Below are positions 40,853-48,430 of a stretch of 64,000 nt of DNA, one piece after another; the stretch's first letter is position 1; every line of letters begins with the position of its first letter. The position numbers were made by a program, and so were the translations under genes. Below the pieces are notes generated by a model. That model did no database searches. It saw only the letters and a list, made by a program, of their open reading frames with translations, and was not told where the DNA came from. The stretch is from Hymenobacter sp. CRA2 (GTDB lineage: Bacteria; Bacteroidota; Bacteroidia; Cytophagales; Hymenobacteraceae). The stretch is from NCBI RefSeq assembly GCF_002007105.1, contig NZ_MVBC01000001.1, forward strand, positions 744,001 through 808,000. Reading direction: 5' to 3'.

Positions 40853-40976
40853 TGTCATCCTTGATCCAGCGTCTGCAACGCGAAGGACCTTCCCACGTGT
40901 GAACGAGTCGTTGTTACGATTATCGTTCTGCGGTGAGAAGGGCCTGGTGCGGACGCCAGATCAAGGATGATAGACA
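40853..40976. repeat. REP-like inverted repeat, copy C (GTCATCC type)
   Basis: The arms TGTCATCCTTGATC (40853-40866) and GATCAAGGATGATAGACA (40959-40976) are complementary with one extra base. Inner blocks GCGTCTGC/GCGGACGC and AAGGACCTT/AAGGGCCT also pair roughly. Same nested plan as copy A, different sequence. Confidence 0.75.
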
Positions 40977-41005
40977 TGTTACGGCTAGAGGTCGTAACTA
41001 GCTCC

Positions 41006-41893
41006 TTACTGCTTGCCCGGCTGCGGCATCTGCATCAAGAACTGGCTGCCGCCCGCGCCGCCGGTGTACGTGGGCACCTGGCTGCCGCCCTTTTCCCAGG
41101 CCTCGATCCAGCGCATCTGCACCAGCAGCGGCGTGAGCGACTGCTGCTGCTTTTCGTTGGCGTAAGCCTGCGCGTCGGCGGCGATGCGGATGGCTTTGGC
41201 GCGGCCCTCGGCCTCGGCGATGTTGATGCGGGCCTGGGCTTCGGCCTGGCGGATGCGGTTTTCGGTCTGCAGGCCGGTTTGCACGGCCGTGTTTTTGGCG
41301 TCGATGGCGGCCTTGAGGCTGGCGGGCGGCTCCAGCTTGGTGGTGATTTGCTGCACGGTGATGCCCACGCCTTGCAGCTGGTTGATCAAGGCGGCTTTGA
41401 CCTGCGCCTCGTAGCTGCCGCGGTTGCTGATGAGGCTGTCGGCGGTGTAGCGGTTGGTGGCCACGCGGTAAGCCTCGTACACGGCCGTTTTCAGGAAGCC
41501 GTTTTCGATGTCGGGCAGCGGGCGGCGGTACTGGCGGAAGATGTCGTCCACCTTGTCCTGCTGGATGAAGTAGTTCAGGCTGGGCGCCACGCCGAAGCCC
41601 GAGCCGTCCTTGCTCTGCACCTCAAACTCCTCGTACTCCTTGTGCTGGGTGTACACCGGAAACTCGTACACGGCCGTGCTCAGGGGCGAGTAAAATACCC
41701 AGCCGGTGGTGTAGGTAATATCATCGACGCCGCGGCCTGAGCCGGTCAGGTTCACTTTGATGCCCACGTTGCCGGCGTCGATGCGCTCCACCTTCACCAG
41801 GCTGCACGCCGCAATGAAGGCGACAAACACGAGGCCCACGAAAATCAGAGGACGCAGCCAGCGGCGGCTGGCGGGAGAGTAATCTTGGTTCAT
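41006..41893 (-). CDS. SPFH/prohibitin-family membrane protein
   Basis: This is a 295-residue protein with one N-terminal membrane helix (PLIFVGLVFVAFIAACSLV) and an SPFH domain (about 35-200, VERIDAGNVGIKVNLTG, YFIQQDKVDDIFR). A coiled, Ala/Glu-rich segment follows (ENRIRQAEAQARINIAEAEGRAKAIRIAADAQAYA). Prohibitin-like proteins assemble into large membrane rings and often regulate proteases. The start at 41893 (MNQDYSPASRRW) is favoured; the upstream extension to 41989 is in the next gene's region. It is followed by repeat copy C. Confidence 0.9.
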   Translation of the reverse strand: MNQDYSPASRRWLRPLIFVGLVFVAFIAACSLVKVERIDAGNVGIKVNLTGSGRGVDDITYTTGWVFYSPLSTAVYEFPVYTQHKEYEEFEVQSKDGSGFGVAPSLNYFIQQDKVDDIFRQYRRPLPDIENGFLKTAVYEAYRVATNRYTADSLISNRGSYEAQVKAALINQLQGVGITVQQITTKLEPPASLKAAIDAKNTAVQTGLQTENRIRQAEAQARINIAEAEGRAKAIRIAADAQAYANEKQQQSLTPLLVQMRWIEAWEKGGSQVPTYTGGAGGSQFLMQMPQPGKQ

Positions 41894-41924
41894 ACGCACA
41901 AGGAAAAGAATCAGGAAGAAAGGC

Positions 41925-42149
41925 TTAGCGCGGGGGCAACCGGCGCAGCAGGGCCCGCCCGGCCTGGTAGAACGACGCGGCCACGCCAAACAGCAGCGCG
42001 CCGAGCCCCAGCAGGCCGGCGGCTACCGCCCAGTTGGAGGGCCGGTTGAGCAAATCGAGGCAACGCGGCAGCAGCAGGGGTACGGCCCCGGCGTAGAACA
42101 GCAGCCAGCCGAGCAGCCGCCAGTGAACGGGACGAATAAGCGGGGGCAT
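41925..42149 (-). CDS. Small membrane protein
   Basis: This is a 74-residue protein with two predicted membrane helices (WRLLGWLLFYAGAVPLLL and WAVAAGLLGLGALLFGVAASFY) joined by a short loop and ending in a basic tail (ALLRRLPPR). It is upstream of the SPFH gene on the same strand with a 31-base gap, so the two may be co-transcribed. No family recognised. The start at 42149 (MPPLIRPVHW) is chosen over 42212. Confidence 0.65.
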   Translation of the reverse strand: MPPLIRPVHWRLLGWLLFYAGAVPLLLPRCLDLLNRPSNWAVAAGLLGLGALLFGVAASFYQAGRALLRRLPPR

Positions 42150-42351
42150 GACCTCGGGCAGAAAAAACAGGGCGGCGAATGGATGAGCCAATATCCGAAG
42201 TGTGCCGCACAATGCCGAGCAGGAAGCCGGGCGACACGGGCGACCCGGCTTTGGAGACGCATGAGTACCTTGCCGGACGCTGCAGAGTGGTGCGTACCGG
42301 CGCGGCCCGCGCTGCTGTCGACTGCCCTCAAGCGCGTTTTGCCGCCAAGTT

Positions 42352-43614
42352 ATGTCCGTATTTCAGTCAGCCATTCGCCTGCCTTACCTGCCGCTGCTCG
42401 CTGCACTCCTCGTAGCTTGCGGCGAGCAGCGTCGTCCTGCCGAAAAGCCCGCTGCCGCACCTGCAGTGGACAGCACGGCGCGGGCACCTGCTCCGGCTCC
42501 ACCCGATACCGTGGATGCCAGCCAGACGAGCTTCAGCTTCGGCGGCGGGCGCGACACCTCGTTTACGCTCAACGGGCAGCGTTACCGCCTGCTGCTACGC
42601 GCCGAAACTGACTCGGCCAAGCCGCTGACGGCCGTATCAGAGGGCATAGTCGGTGAGGCCTTCGCCGCCGATACCGCTACTTTCGCGCAAACGCAGCTGG
42701 TGCGTGGCTACGAGGGCGCCCAGCTTATCACCCTGCTCGATCCTGCTGGCCGTCAGGTATTCCGGCGTCGGTTGCCTAAGTCAGCTTTCTTCGCCGTAGC
42801 CGGCCGCGACGTGGTGACGGTAAGCGAGCCGCAGCGGCCGCGCTTCATCGGCGCCCACGGTCCTAGCCAGACGCTGGCTTTTACCATCGACATCGGCGTG
42901 CCCGGCAGCGACGTAAGCGAGCAGTGCGTGCTGCTGTTGGGCTTCGACGGGAATGTAAAGCGGCTGGCTATCAGCTACGCCTCCAGCTTCGGGGCGGCTG
43001 ACTGCTCACCGCGCCTACTGCCCGATGGCACCGTGCTTACCTGCCAGGAGTTGATTTGGCCCGGCGGCATGTCGCACCTGGTTAAGCGCGAGTCTGAGCT
43101 GATTGCGGCCTTTATGCTTTCCGATACCACTTTGTGTACTGTGTACCGATACGGGGCATACAAAGCCGTCGAAACCAGTACCGGCAGCCCGACGGAGTAC
43201 GAACCGTTGGACGACCTCGCCAGTGCCGGCTTCGCGGAGACGCAATGGGTGGAGAAAAAGAGCATGCGTAACTCCCCCAACGCATTCGTAATCAATACCA
43301 GAGGCCAGGTGCGCCGGGCTTTCCGCTACGAGGGCTATCAGGGGGCCATTGCCCACGCCGTGCCGCGGCGCTACGTATGGCAGACTCATTCTTACTACCT
43401 GCTCGATGAAGAGCGCGGCCTGTACGTGCTCGACAAGCACAACCCCACGCAGGGCGGTGAAATACGATTTAAGCAAATGCAGCGCTTCCGCAAGCCGCAA
43501 CGGCCGCAGGAGGTGCGCTTCGTTATCGGCACCGAAACCCGCACCTTCGCTTTTTACGTCGATCCGGCGAAGCCAACCCAACTGCGCTACGAGCGTATCG
43601 AACGGCGCGACTAG
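42352..43614 (+). CDS. Large hypothetical lipoprotein
   Basis: This is a 420-residue predicted lipoprotein. The signal ends ALLVACGEQ with a lipobox Cys near 23. A Pro/Ala-rich linker (about 27-55) leads to a mature domain of about 360 residues rich in beta strands (VLLLGFDGNVKRL, VINTRGQVRRAFRYEG), reminiscent of a beta-propeller, though no repeat motif is exact. No enzyme signature is visible. It lies 63 bases upstream of crtD on the same strand, so it may be co-expressed with the carotenoid genes; that link is inference only. Confidence 0.78.
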   Translation: MSVFQSAIRLPYLPLLAALLVACGEQRRPAEKPAAAPAVDSTARAPAPAPPDTVDASQTSFSFGGGRDTSFTLNGQRYRLLLRAETDSAKPLTAVSEGIVGEAFAADTATFAQTQLVRGYEGAQLITLLDPAGRQVFRRRLPKSAFFAVAGRDVVTVSEPQRPRFIGAHGPSQTLAFTIDIGVPGSDVSEQCVLLLGFDGNVKRLAISYASSFGAADCSPRLLPDGTVLTCQELIWPGGMSHLVKRESELIAAFMLSDTTLCTVYRYGAYKAVETSTGSPTEYEPLDDLASAGFAETQWVEKKSMRNSPNAFVINTRGQVRRAFRYEGYQGAIAHAVPRRYVWQTHSYYLLDEERGLYVLDKHNPTQGGEIRFKQMQRFRKPQRPQEVRFVIGTETRTFAFYVDPAKPTQLRYERIERRD

Positions 43615-43677
43615 CGGCGCAAACGAACCACCCCCGTTGCCGGTTTACCCCAGTCGTCTTACTCGCCGCCTCCTGCC

Positions 43678-45198
43678 ATGTCCGTTTTGCCTGCCGGCCG
43701 CAAGCTGCGCCAAGCCTCGTCTTTGAAGCAACCCGTTGCCGTGGTGGGCGCCGGCATCGGCGGCATTGCCGCGGCCGTGCGTCTGGCGGCCACCGGCCAC
43801 GCCGTGACGGTGTTCGAGGGTCGCGACTCCTTCGGGGGCAAGATGCACCAGTTTGAGCTGCCCGGCGGCTACCGCTTCGACGCCGGTCCGTCGCTCTTCA
43901 CCTTGCCGGGGCTGGTCGACGAGCTGTTTCGCCTGGCCCAGCGCGACCCGCAGGACTACTTCCGCTACGAGCGGCTCGACCCTATCACCCAGTATTTCTT
44001 TGCCGACGGCACGCGCCTGACGGCCTGGGCCGAGGAGGAAAAGTTTGCGGCCGAAATCGAGCAGAAGCTGCAAGTACCGGCCGCCGAGGTACGGCGTTTC
44101 CTGCGCAGCTCCCAGCGCGCCTACGAAGCCACCGCGCCTACGTTCCTGCACAAGTCGCTGCACCGGGCCAAGAGCTACCTGAGCCCCGACACGCTGCGGG
44201 CCGTGGCCGAAATGCCGCGCCTGGGCCTGCTCAGCACCATGCACGCCCGCCACGCGCGTGCCTTTCCGCAGGATGCGCGCCTGGTGCAGCTCTTCGACCG
44301 TTTTGCCACCTACAACGGCTCCGACCCCTACCAGGCCCCGGCCACCCTCTCGCTGATTCCGCACCTGGAGCACGGCCTCGGCGCCTACTACCCCGAGGGC
44401 GGCATCTACAGCATTGCCAGCAGCTTGGTGCGCCTGGCCGAGGAGCTGGGCGTGCAATTCCGCTACCAGGAGCCGGTGGAGGAAATCCTGACCGCCGGCG
44501 GCCACGTGACGGGCGTGCGCACGGCGCAGGATATCTACGATTTCGGCGTGGTGGTCAGCAATATGGACGTGGTGCCCACCTACCGCCGCCTGCTGCCCCG
44601 GCAGCCCGCGCCCGAGCGTACCCTGGCCCAGCCCCGCTCTTCCTCGGCCCTGATTTTTTACTGGGGTATCGCGCGCGAATTTCCGGAGCTGGGCGTGCAC
44701 AACATCTTCTTCTCCAAGGATTACCAGCGCGAGTTCGAGGCCATCTTCCGCGACAAAACTGTGGCCGACGACGTGACCGTGTACGTGAACATCACCTCCA
44801 AGAAGACGCCCGCCGACGCGCCGTCCGGCCACGAAAACTGGTTTGTGATGGTGAACGTGCCCCACGACGAAGGCCAGGACTGGGAAGCGCTGCGCCGGCA
44901 GACGCGCGCCGCCGTGCTGCGCCGCCTGAACCAAGCCCTCGGCCTCGACGTTGCCCCTTTGATCCGGGCGGAGCGGGCTTGGACGCCGCCGGGCATTGCC
45001 GCCGATACGTCCTCGTTCGGCGGGGCGCTGTACGGCAGCTCCAGCAACACCATGCTGGCCGCCTTCCTGCGTCACCCCAATTTTTCGCGCCAACTCAATG
45101 GCCTGTACTTTTGCGGCGGCTCGGTGCACCCCGGCGGCGGCATTCCGCTCTGCCTGCTCTCGGCCCGCATAGTTGCTGACTTAATTAATGAGGAATGA
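43678..45198 (+). CDS. crtD: 1-hydroxycarotenoid 3,4-desaturase (CrtD-like)
   Basis: This is a 506-residue FAD-dependent carotenoid desaturase. The FAD motif VVGAGIGGIAAAVRLAATGH lies near 20-41 and EGRDSFGGKMHQ follows. Later segments FDAGPSLFTLPGLVDELF and FATYNGSDPYQAPATLSLI are typical of Bacteroidota CrtD rather than phytoene desaturase CrtI. The C-terminal SVHPGGGIPLCLLSARIVADLI is the carotenoid-desaturase signature. CrtD adds a 3,4 double bond to 1-hydroxy carotenoids. It lies 79 bases upstream of cruF, which makes the 1-hydroxyl group, so the pair fits one pathway. CrtI remains an alternative reading. Confidence 0.85.
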   Translation: MSVLPAGRKLRQASSLKQPVAVVGAGIGGIAAAVRLAATGHAVTVFEGRDSFGGKMHQFELPGGYRFDAGPSLFTLPGLVDELFRLAQRDPQDYFRYERLDPITQYFFADGTRLTAWAEEEKFAAEIEQKLQVPAAEVRRFLRSSQRAYEATAPTFLHKSLHRAKSYLSPDTLRAVAEMPRLGLLSTMHARHARAFPQDARLVQLFDRFATYNGSDPYQAPATLSLIPHLEHGLGAYYPEGGIYSIASSLVRLAEELGVQFRYQEPVEEILTAGGHVTGVRTAQDIYDFGVVVSNMDVVPTYRRLLPRQPAPERTLAQPRSSSALIFYWGIAREFPELGVHNIFFSKDYQREFEAIFRDKTVADDVTVYVNITSKKTPADAPSGHENWFVMVNVPHDEGQDWEALRRQTRAAVLRRLNQALGLDVAPLIRAERAWTPPGIAADTSSFGGALYGSSSNTMLAAFLRHPNFSRQLNGLYFCGGSVHPGGGIPLCLLSARIVADLINEE

Positions 45199-45272
45199 AG
45201 AAGACGTCAGGAGGAATAGCCACACGACTACTCCTGCCTCCGCATTCTTCCCTCCGCATTCTTCCTTAGGAT
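45190..45272. repeat. Inverted ATTC-rich repeat, crtD-cruF spacer
   Basis: The left arm has GAGGAATGAAGAAG and GGAGGAATAG. The right arm is two copies of a 14-base unit (CTCCGCATTCTTCC) after CTCCTGC. The arms are complementary in words. The period here is 14, not 8. Confidence 0.65.
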
Positions 45273-45277
45273 ATCCC

Positions 45278-45973
45278 ATGCCCCAACCAGATCAACTGAC
45301 TACGCCCGTGGCTTCGCCGGCTGCTTCGGCCCCCGCGCCGCGCCGCCGGCTACTGGCGCAGTTCGTGCTGCTGCTCTTCTACGCTACCGGTTTTGTCGGT
45401 CTGGGCTTCTCGGATGACCCCGGCTTCTACCTGCAGTTCATGCCGCTCACCTTGCTGCTCACCGCGGCCGTGCTGCTCGGCTTCGACCGCCACAGCCCGG
45501 CACCCATGTTCGGCTGGTTTGCCCTCACGGTGATGCTGGTGGGCTTCTTCGTGGAAGTGGCCGGCGTGCAGACCAATGTCATCTTCGGGCACTACAGCTA
45601 CGGCACCACCATGGGCCCCAAGCTGCTGGACGTGCCCATTATCATCGGGCTGAACTGGCTGATTCTGACCTACGTGACCGGCGGACTGGCCCAGCGCCTG
45701 CCCCTGCCGGGCTTCGTGCGGGCCCTGGTAGCGGCCTTGCTCATGGTGGGCATGGACGTGTGCATCGAGCCCGTGGCCGTGCACTTCGGCTGGTGGACCT
45801 GGTTTGCCGACGTGATACCGATGCAGAACTTTAAGGCGTGGTTCGCGGTGTCGCTCATTCTGCAGGTGTACCTGAACCGCAGCAACGTACAGCCGGGCCG
45901 CAACCCGCTGGTGCCGTTCGTGTACATGCTGCAACTCCTGTTCTTTTTTGGATTGGGCTGGCTGATCGGCTAA
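45278..45973 (+). CDS. cruF: Carotenoid 1,2-hydratase CruF
   Basis: This is a 231-residue membrane protein with six or seven predicted helices, of the DUF422/carotenoid biosynthesis family. Characteristic segments are WFALTVMLVGFFVEVAGVQTNVIFGHYSYG and MVGMDVCIEPVAVHFGWWTW. In Bacteroidota, CruF adds water to the terminal double bond of gamma-carotene or a related chain. The start at 45278 (MPQPDQLTTP) follows the repeat spacer. It works with CrtD to produce hydroxylated carotenoids. A TetR gene follows 38 bases downstream. Confidence 0.9.
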   Translation: MPQPDQLTTPVASPAASAPAPRRRLLAQFVLLLFYATGFVGLGFSDDPGFYLQFMPLTLLLTAAVLLGFDRHSPAPMFGWFALTVMLVGFFVEVAGVQTNVIFGHYSYGTTMGPKLLDVPIIIGLNWLILTYVTGGLAQRLPLPGFVRALVAALLMVGMDVCIEPVAVHFGWWTWFADVIPMQNFKAWFAVSLILQVYLNRSNVQPGRNPLVPFVYMLQLLFFFGLGWLIG

Positions 45974-46011
45974 CTTTAACAGCTGCCGTTCCCCTTCTCT
46001 TTCCCCTGAGT

Positions 46012-46626
46012 ATGAGTCTGACCCTGCGCGACACGCTTCTGGAAGAAGCGCGTCAACTATTTATGCGGAACGGCATTGAGAGCCAGTCGCTGGAGCAAAT
46101 CACCGCGGCCCTCGACATCTCGCCGGTCACCTTTCGCGAGATGTTTCACGACAAGGCCGACCTGGTGATGCAGGTAACGCAGCACGACATCGAGCGGCAG
46201 AAGCGGGAGCACGCGGAGCTGTTTGAGCGCGTGCCCAACCCCGTCGGGCGGCTGCTGGGCCTGCTGGAAATGGGCATCCGCGACCTGCAGCAAGTCACCG
46301 CCCCCACCTACTTCACCGACCTGATTCAGCACTACCCCGAGGCCTGGGAGGCCGGGCAGCAGCACCTGATGACGTACTCACACCCGCAGCTGCAGAGCCT
46401 GCTCAACGACGGGGTGCGCCAGAAGTTTATGCGCGGCGACATCAACATCGGCCTGGTCAGCAAAATCATCATCGAGCAGCTCAACATGATGCTCAACGAG
46501 CAGATTTTTCCGTCGAGCCGCTACAACATTGCCGAGGTATTCCGTAGCGTGTACCTGTACTACATCCGCGGCCTGTGCACCGAAGATGGCATTCAGGCCG
46601 CCGCCGCGCACTTCTCCCGCATGTAG
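46012..46626 (+). CDS. TetR/AcrR family transcriptional regulator
   Basis: This is a 204-residue regulator. The N-terminal helix-turn-helix (about 4-52) shows EEARQLFMRNGIESQSLEQITAALDISPVTFREMFHDKADLV, normal for TetR proteins. The C-terminal domain (LLEMGIRDLQQVT, LIQHYPEAWEAGQQHLMTY) is the ligand and dimer part with no named ligand. It is only 38 bases after cruF on the same strand, so it may be co-transcribed with, and perhaps regulate, the carotenoid genes. A perfect palindrome follows its stop. Confidence 0.9.
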   Translation: MSLTLRDTLLEEARQLFMRNGIESQSLEQITAALDISPVTFREMFHDKADLVMQVTQHDIERQKREHAELFERVPNPVGRLLGLLEMGIRDLQQVTAPTYFTDLIQHYPEAWEAGQQHLMTYSHPQLQSLLNDGVRQKFMRGDINIGLVSKIIIEQLNMMLNEQIFPSSRYNIAEVFRSVYLYYIRGLCTEDGIQAAAAHFSRM

Positions 46627-46648
46627 CGCCCACCTAGCCCGAATCCTT

Positions 46649-46708
46649 ACGCGCCCAACGCCAAACGCCCTTCCGGAGCTCCGGAAGGGCGTTTGGCGTT
46701 GGGCGCGT
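46649..46708. terminator. Perfect 60-bp palindrome between convergent genes
   Basis: Bases 46649-46678 are exactly the reverse complement of 46679-46708, with no loop. It is GC-rich and centred on GAGCTC. It lies 22 bases after the TetR stop and 11 bases before the stop of the convergent DUF6952 gene, so it probably serves as a bidirectional terminator. No T-run flanks it. Confidence 0.7.
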
Positions 46709-46719
46709 GGTACAGCTGC

Positions 46720-46962
46720 TTAGCTGATCGACACGCGCACTTTCTTGGTGTACTCGCGCAGGGCGGCGGTAAACTCCACGTTGTGGTCCTTCATGTGGTT
46801 GAGGATCCAGATGGCGGCAAAAACGTGGGTAAGCTGCTCGCCCTCGTCGCTGCCTTCCACCTCGAAGGAGGGCTGCCGCTCGTCGAGCAGGGCCTCTTCG
46901 GCTTCTACTAGGGTTTGCAGGGTCTGGCTTTCCACCAGGCGCTTGATGGCTGGGACTTTCAT
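46720..46962 (-). CDS. DUF6952 family protein
   Basis: This is an 80-residue cytoplasmic protein beginning KVPAIKRLVESQTLQTLVEAEEALLDE, with FEVEGSDEGEQLTHVFAAIWI and a C-terminal REYTKKVRVSIS. These features match DUF6952, a Bacteroidota family without known function. It lies 13 bases downstream of a thioredoxin gene on the same strand; my recollection that this pairing is common cannot be checked here. A redox-linked role is therefore likely but unproven. Confidence 0.85.
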   Translation of the reverse strand: MKVPAIKRLVESQTLQTLVEAEEALLDERQPSFEVEGSDEGEQLTHVFAAIWILNHMKDHNVEFTAALREYTKKVRVSIS

Positions 46963-46975
46963 AGCTCGGCGCGGA

Positions 46976-47293
46976 CTAGCGGATTTTGTCGATAAGAGCG
47001 GCTACGGCTTCTTCCTTGCTGGCGGCCACGCTGTCCACGAACTCACCGTTCTTGAACACGGCAAAGAAGGGCAGGTTGGTCACGTTGGCAGCTTTGCGGG
47101 CCTCCGGGCTTACTTCGGCGTTGATGTCGAGGAAGGCCACGTCGGTGTTGCCTTCGGCATCGGAGAGGCGCTTGAACTTGGGCGAGAACAGGCGGCAGTT
47201 GCCGCACCAGTCGGCGTAATACTTCACCACGACTTTGTCGTGCTGCTGCAGGAGTTGCTGAAAATCGGCGTCGGTGGCTTTGGTAACGGCCAT
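46976..47293 (-). CDS. Thioredoxin
   Basis: This is a 105-residue cytoplasmic thioredoxin with the active site WCGNC (about 28-32) in KYYADWCGNCRLFSPKF, and the cis-Pro in NLPFFAVFKNG. It would reduce protein disulfides. It is first in a two-gene operon with the DUF6952 gene. The start at 47293 (MAVTKATDADF) is the normal one; the longer open frame upstream overlaps the promoter. A TAGGTTTG box and a 21-bp inverted repeat at the predicted transcription start suggest repressor control. Confidence 0.93.
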   Translation of the reverse strand: MAVTKATDADFQQLLQQHDKVVVKYYADWCGNCRLFSPKFKRLSDAEGNTDVAFLDINAEVSPEARKAANVTNLPFFAVFKNGEFVDSVAASKEEAVAALIDKIR

Positions 47294-47327
47294 TATTGGG
47301 AGAAAGTGGGTTGAAGCGAAATGTGGT

Positions 47328-47348
47328 AGATAAGAACGATTCTTATCT
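47328..47348. promoter_or_regulatory. Inverted repeat operator at the thioredoxin promoter
   Basis: AGATAAGAA-CGA-TTCTTATCT, a perfect 9-3-9 inverted repeat. It begins 5 bases downstream of the -7 box, so it covers the likely transcription start of the thioredoxin-DUF6952 operon. Its half-sites resemble iron- or peroxide-regulator sites in general form, but no named match can be claimed. Confidence 0.6.
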
Positions 47349-47353
47349 GAGCG

Positions 47354-47361
47354 CAAACCTA
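47354..47361 (-). promoter_or_regulatory. -7 box of the thioredoxin operon (TAGGTTTG)
   Basis: A minus-strand TAnnTTTG match 60 bases upstream of the thioredoxin ATG, next to the inverted repeat operator. Confidence 0.6.
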
Positions 47362-47522
47362 AAGCGTTTTGACTAGAAAAAAGTTTGACCGGCCGCTCAA
47401 TGGTTGAATCAATGCGGGCCGTGGCGCAGCAAGCAGGAAAGCTCTGCCTGCGCTGACCCTGGTGCGGCGGCGCAAAGCTGCGCCTTAACAACCGTGGCCC
47501 CCGGCCCCGCCGTACAGGCAGC

Positions 47523-48212
47523 ATGGTCTTCCGCTTCCTGCTGCCGCTGATACTGGTTTTGCTGAGTCTGAGTTGCTCATCGCCGGACAAGCCCACCGGC
47601 GGGGCGGCGGAGGCAGCTCCTGCTCCCCCGGTTATGCGCAACATCGTCTTCTTCGGTAACTCCCTCACGGCGGGCTACGGCCTGCCCGCCCCGCAATCAT
47701 TTCCCTCGCTGATTCAGCAGAAAATCGACTCGCTGGGGCTGGCCTGGCAATGCATCAACGCGGGCGTGAGCGGCGAAACCACCGCCGGCGGCCTGCAGCG
47801 CCTGCCTACGGTGCTCAGCAAGCGCCGGCCGGACGTGTTCGTGCTGGAGCTGGGCGCCAACGATGGCCTGCGCGGCATCCCGGTGCGCGAAACCACCCAG
47901 AACCTGCAGCGCATCATCGACGCGGTGAAGCGCCAATACCCCGACTGCCGCATCGTGCTGGTGGGCATGGAGTTTCCCTTCGATCTGAGCGCCTTCGGCG
48001 GACACCAATACGGCCGCTACGCCGAGGATTTCAAGGCGCAGTTCCGGCCCTTGGCCGAGAAAAACCAGCTTGATTTTGTGCCCTTCTTGCTACAGGGCGT
48101 GCTCGGCCGCCCCGAGCTGAACCTGCCCGACCGCGCCCATCCCAATGCCGCTGGCTACCGCATCGTGGCCGAAAACGTGTGGGCAGTGCTGCAGCCGGTG
48201 CTGCAAAGGTGA
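47523..48212 (+). CDS. GDSL/SGNH-type esterase lipoprotein (TesA-like)
   Basis: This is a 229-residue predicted lipoprotein. The signal ends LLSLSCSSPD with a lipobox Cys near 18. The SGNH hydrolase blocks are all present: FFGNSLTAGYGL (nucleophile Ser near 46), GVSGETTAGG, LELGANDGLRG and the C-terminal DRAHPNAAGY (Asp/His). This is the arylesterase/TesA subgroup, hydrolysing acyl or aryl esters in the envelope. The substrate is unknown. Divergent from the thioredoxin operon; a terminator and an inverted-repeat spacer follow. Confidence 0.9.
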   Translation: MVFRFLLPLILVLLSLSCSSPDKPTGGAAEAAPAPPVMRNIVFFGNSLTAGYGLPAPQSFPSLIQQKIDSLGLAWQCINAGVSGETTAGGLQRLPTVLSKRRPDVFVLELGANDGLRGIPVRETTQNLQRIIDAVKRQYPDCRIVLVGMEFPFDLSAFGGHQYGRYAEDFKAQFRPLAEKNQLDFVPFLLQGVLGRPELNLPDRAHPNAAGYRIVAENVWAVLQPVLQR

Positions 48213-48425
48213 GATGGTGAACTTGTGAAATGGTAAAGTGAGGTTCTGGCTCGCCCAACCGCCCTCGCTCCGACGAATAGAAAAAGCCCCAGTTGCGTTT
48301 GCAGCCGGGGCTTTTTCTATTCGTGAACAACGACGTTAAAGGTCAACTTGAGCGGACGCAGGCGCAACGAGGCCCAGTTGCTGATTCGTGAACAACAACG
48401 TTGAACGTCATTCACAACTTCACCC
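48213..48425. repeat. Inverted TTCAC/GTGAA repeat, esterase-phosphorylase spacer
   Basis: The left arm (48209-48245) has GGTGAGATGGTGAACTTGTGAAATGG. The right arm (48400-48425) has CATTCACAACTTCACCC, its rough complement. The loop holds a terminator (48274-48323) and a 27-base direct duplication (48319-48345 and 48384-48410, three mismatches). Confidence 0.65.
48274..48323. terminator. Terminator after the esterase gene
   Basis: A 17-bp stem (CGAATAGAAAAAGCCCC, 48274-48290, with 48307-48323) has A-rich and T-rich feet and a 16-base loop. It lies between convergent genes and can serve both strands. Confidence 0.85.
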
Positions 48426-48430
48426 TTGCC

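Noticed and set aside
43645-45129. Antisense open frame across crtD
   Set aside because: The sense frame has FAD and carotenoid desaturase motifs; the antisense is a codon-bias shadow.
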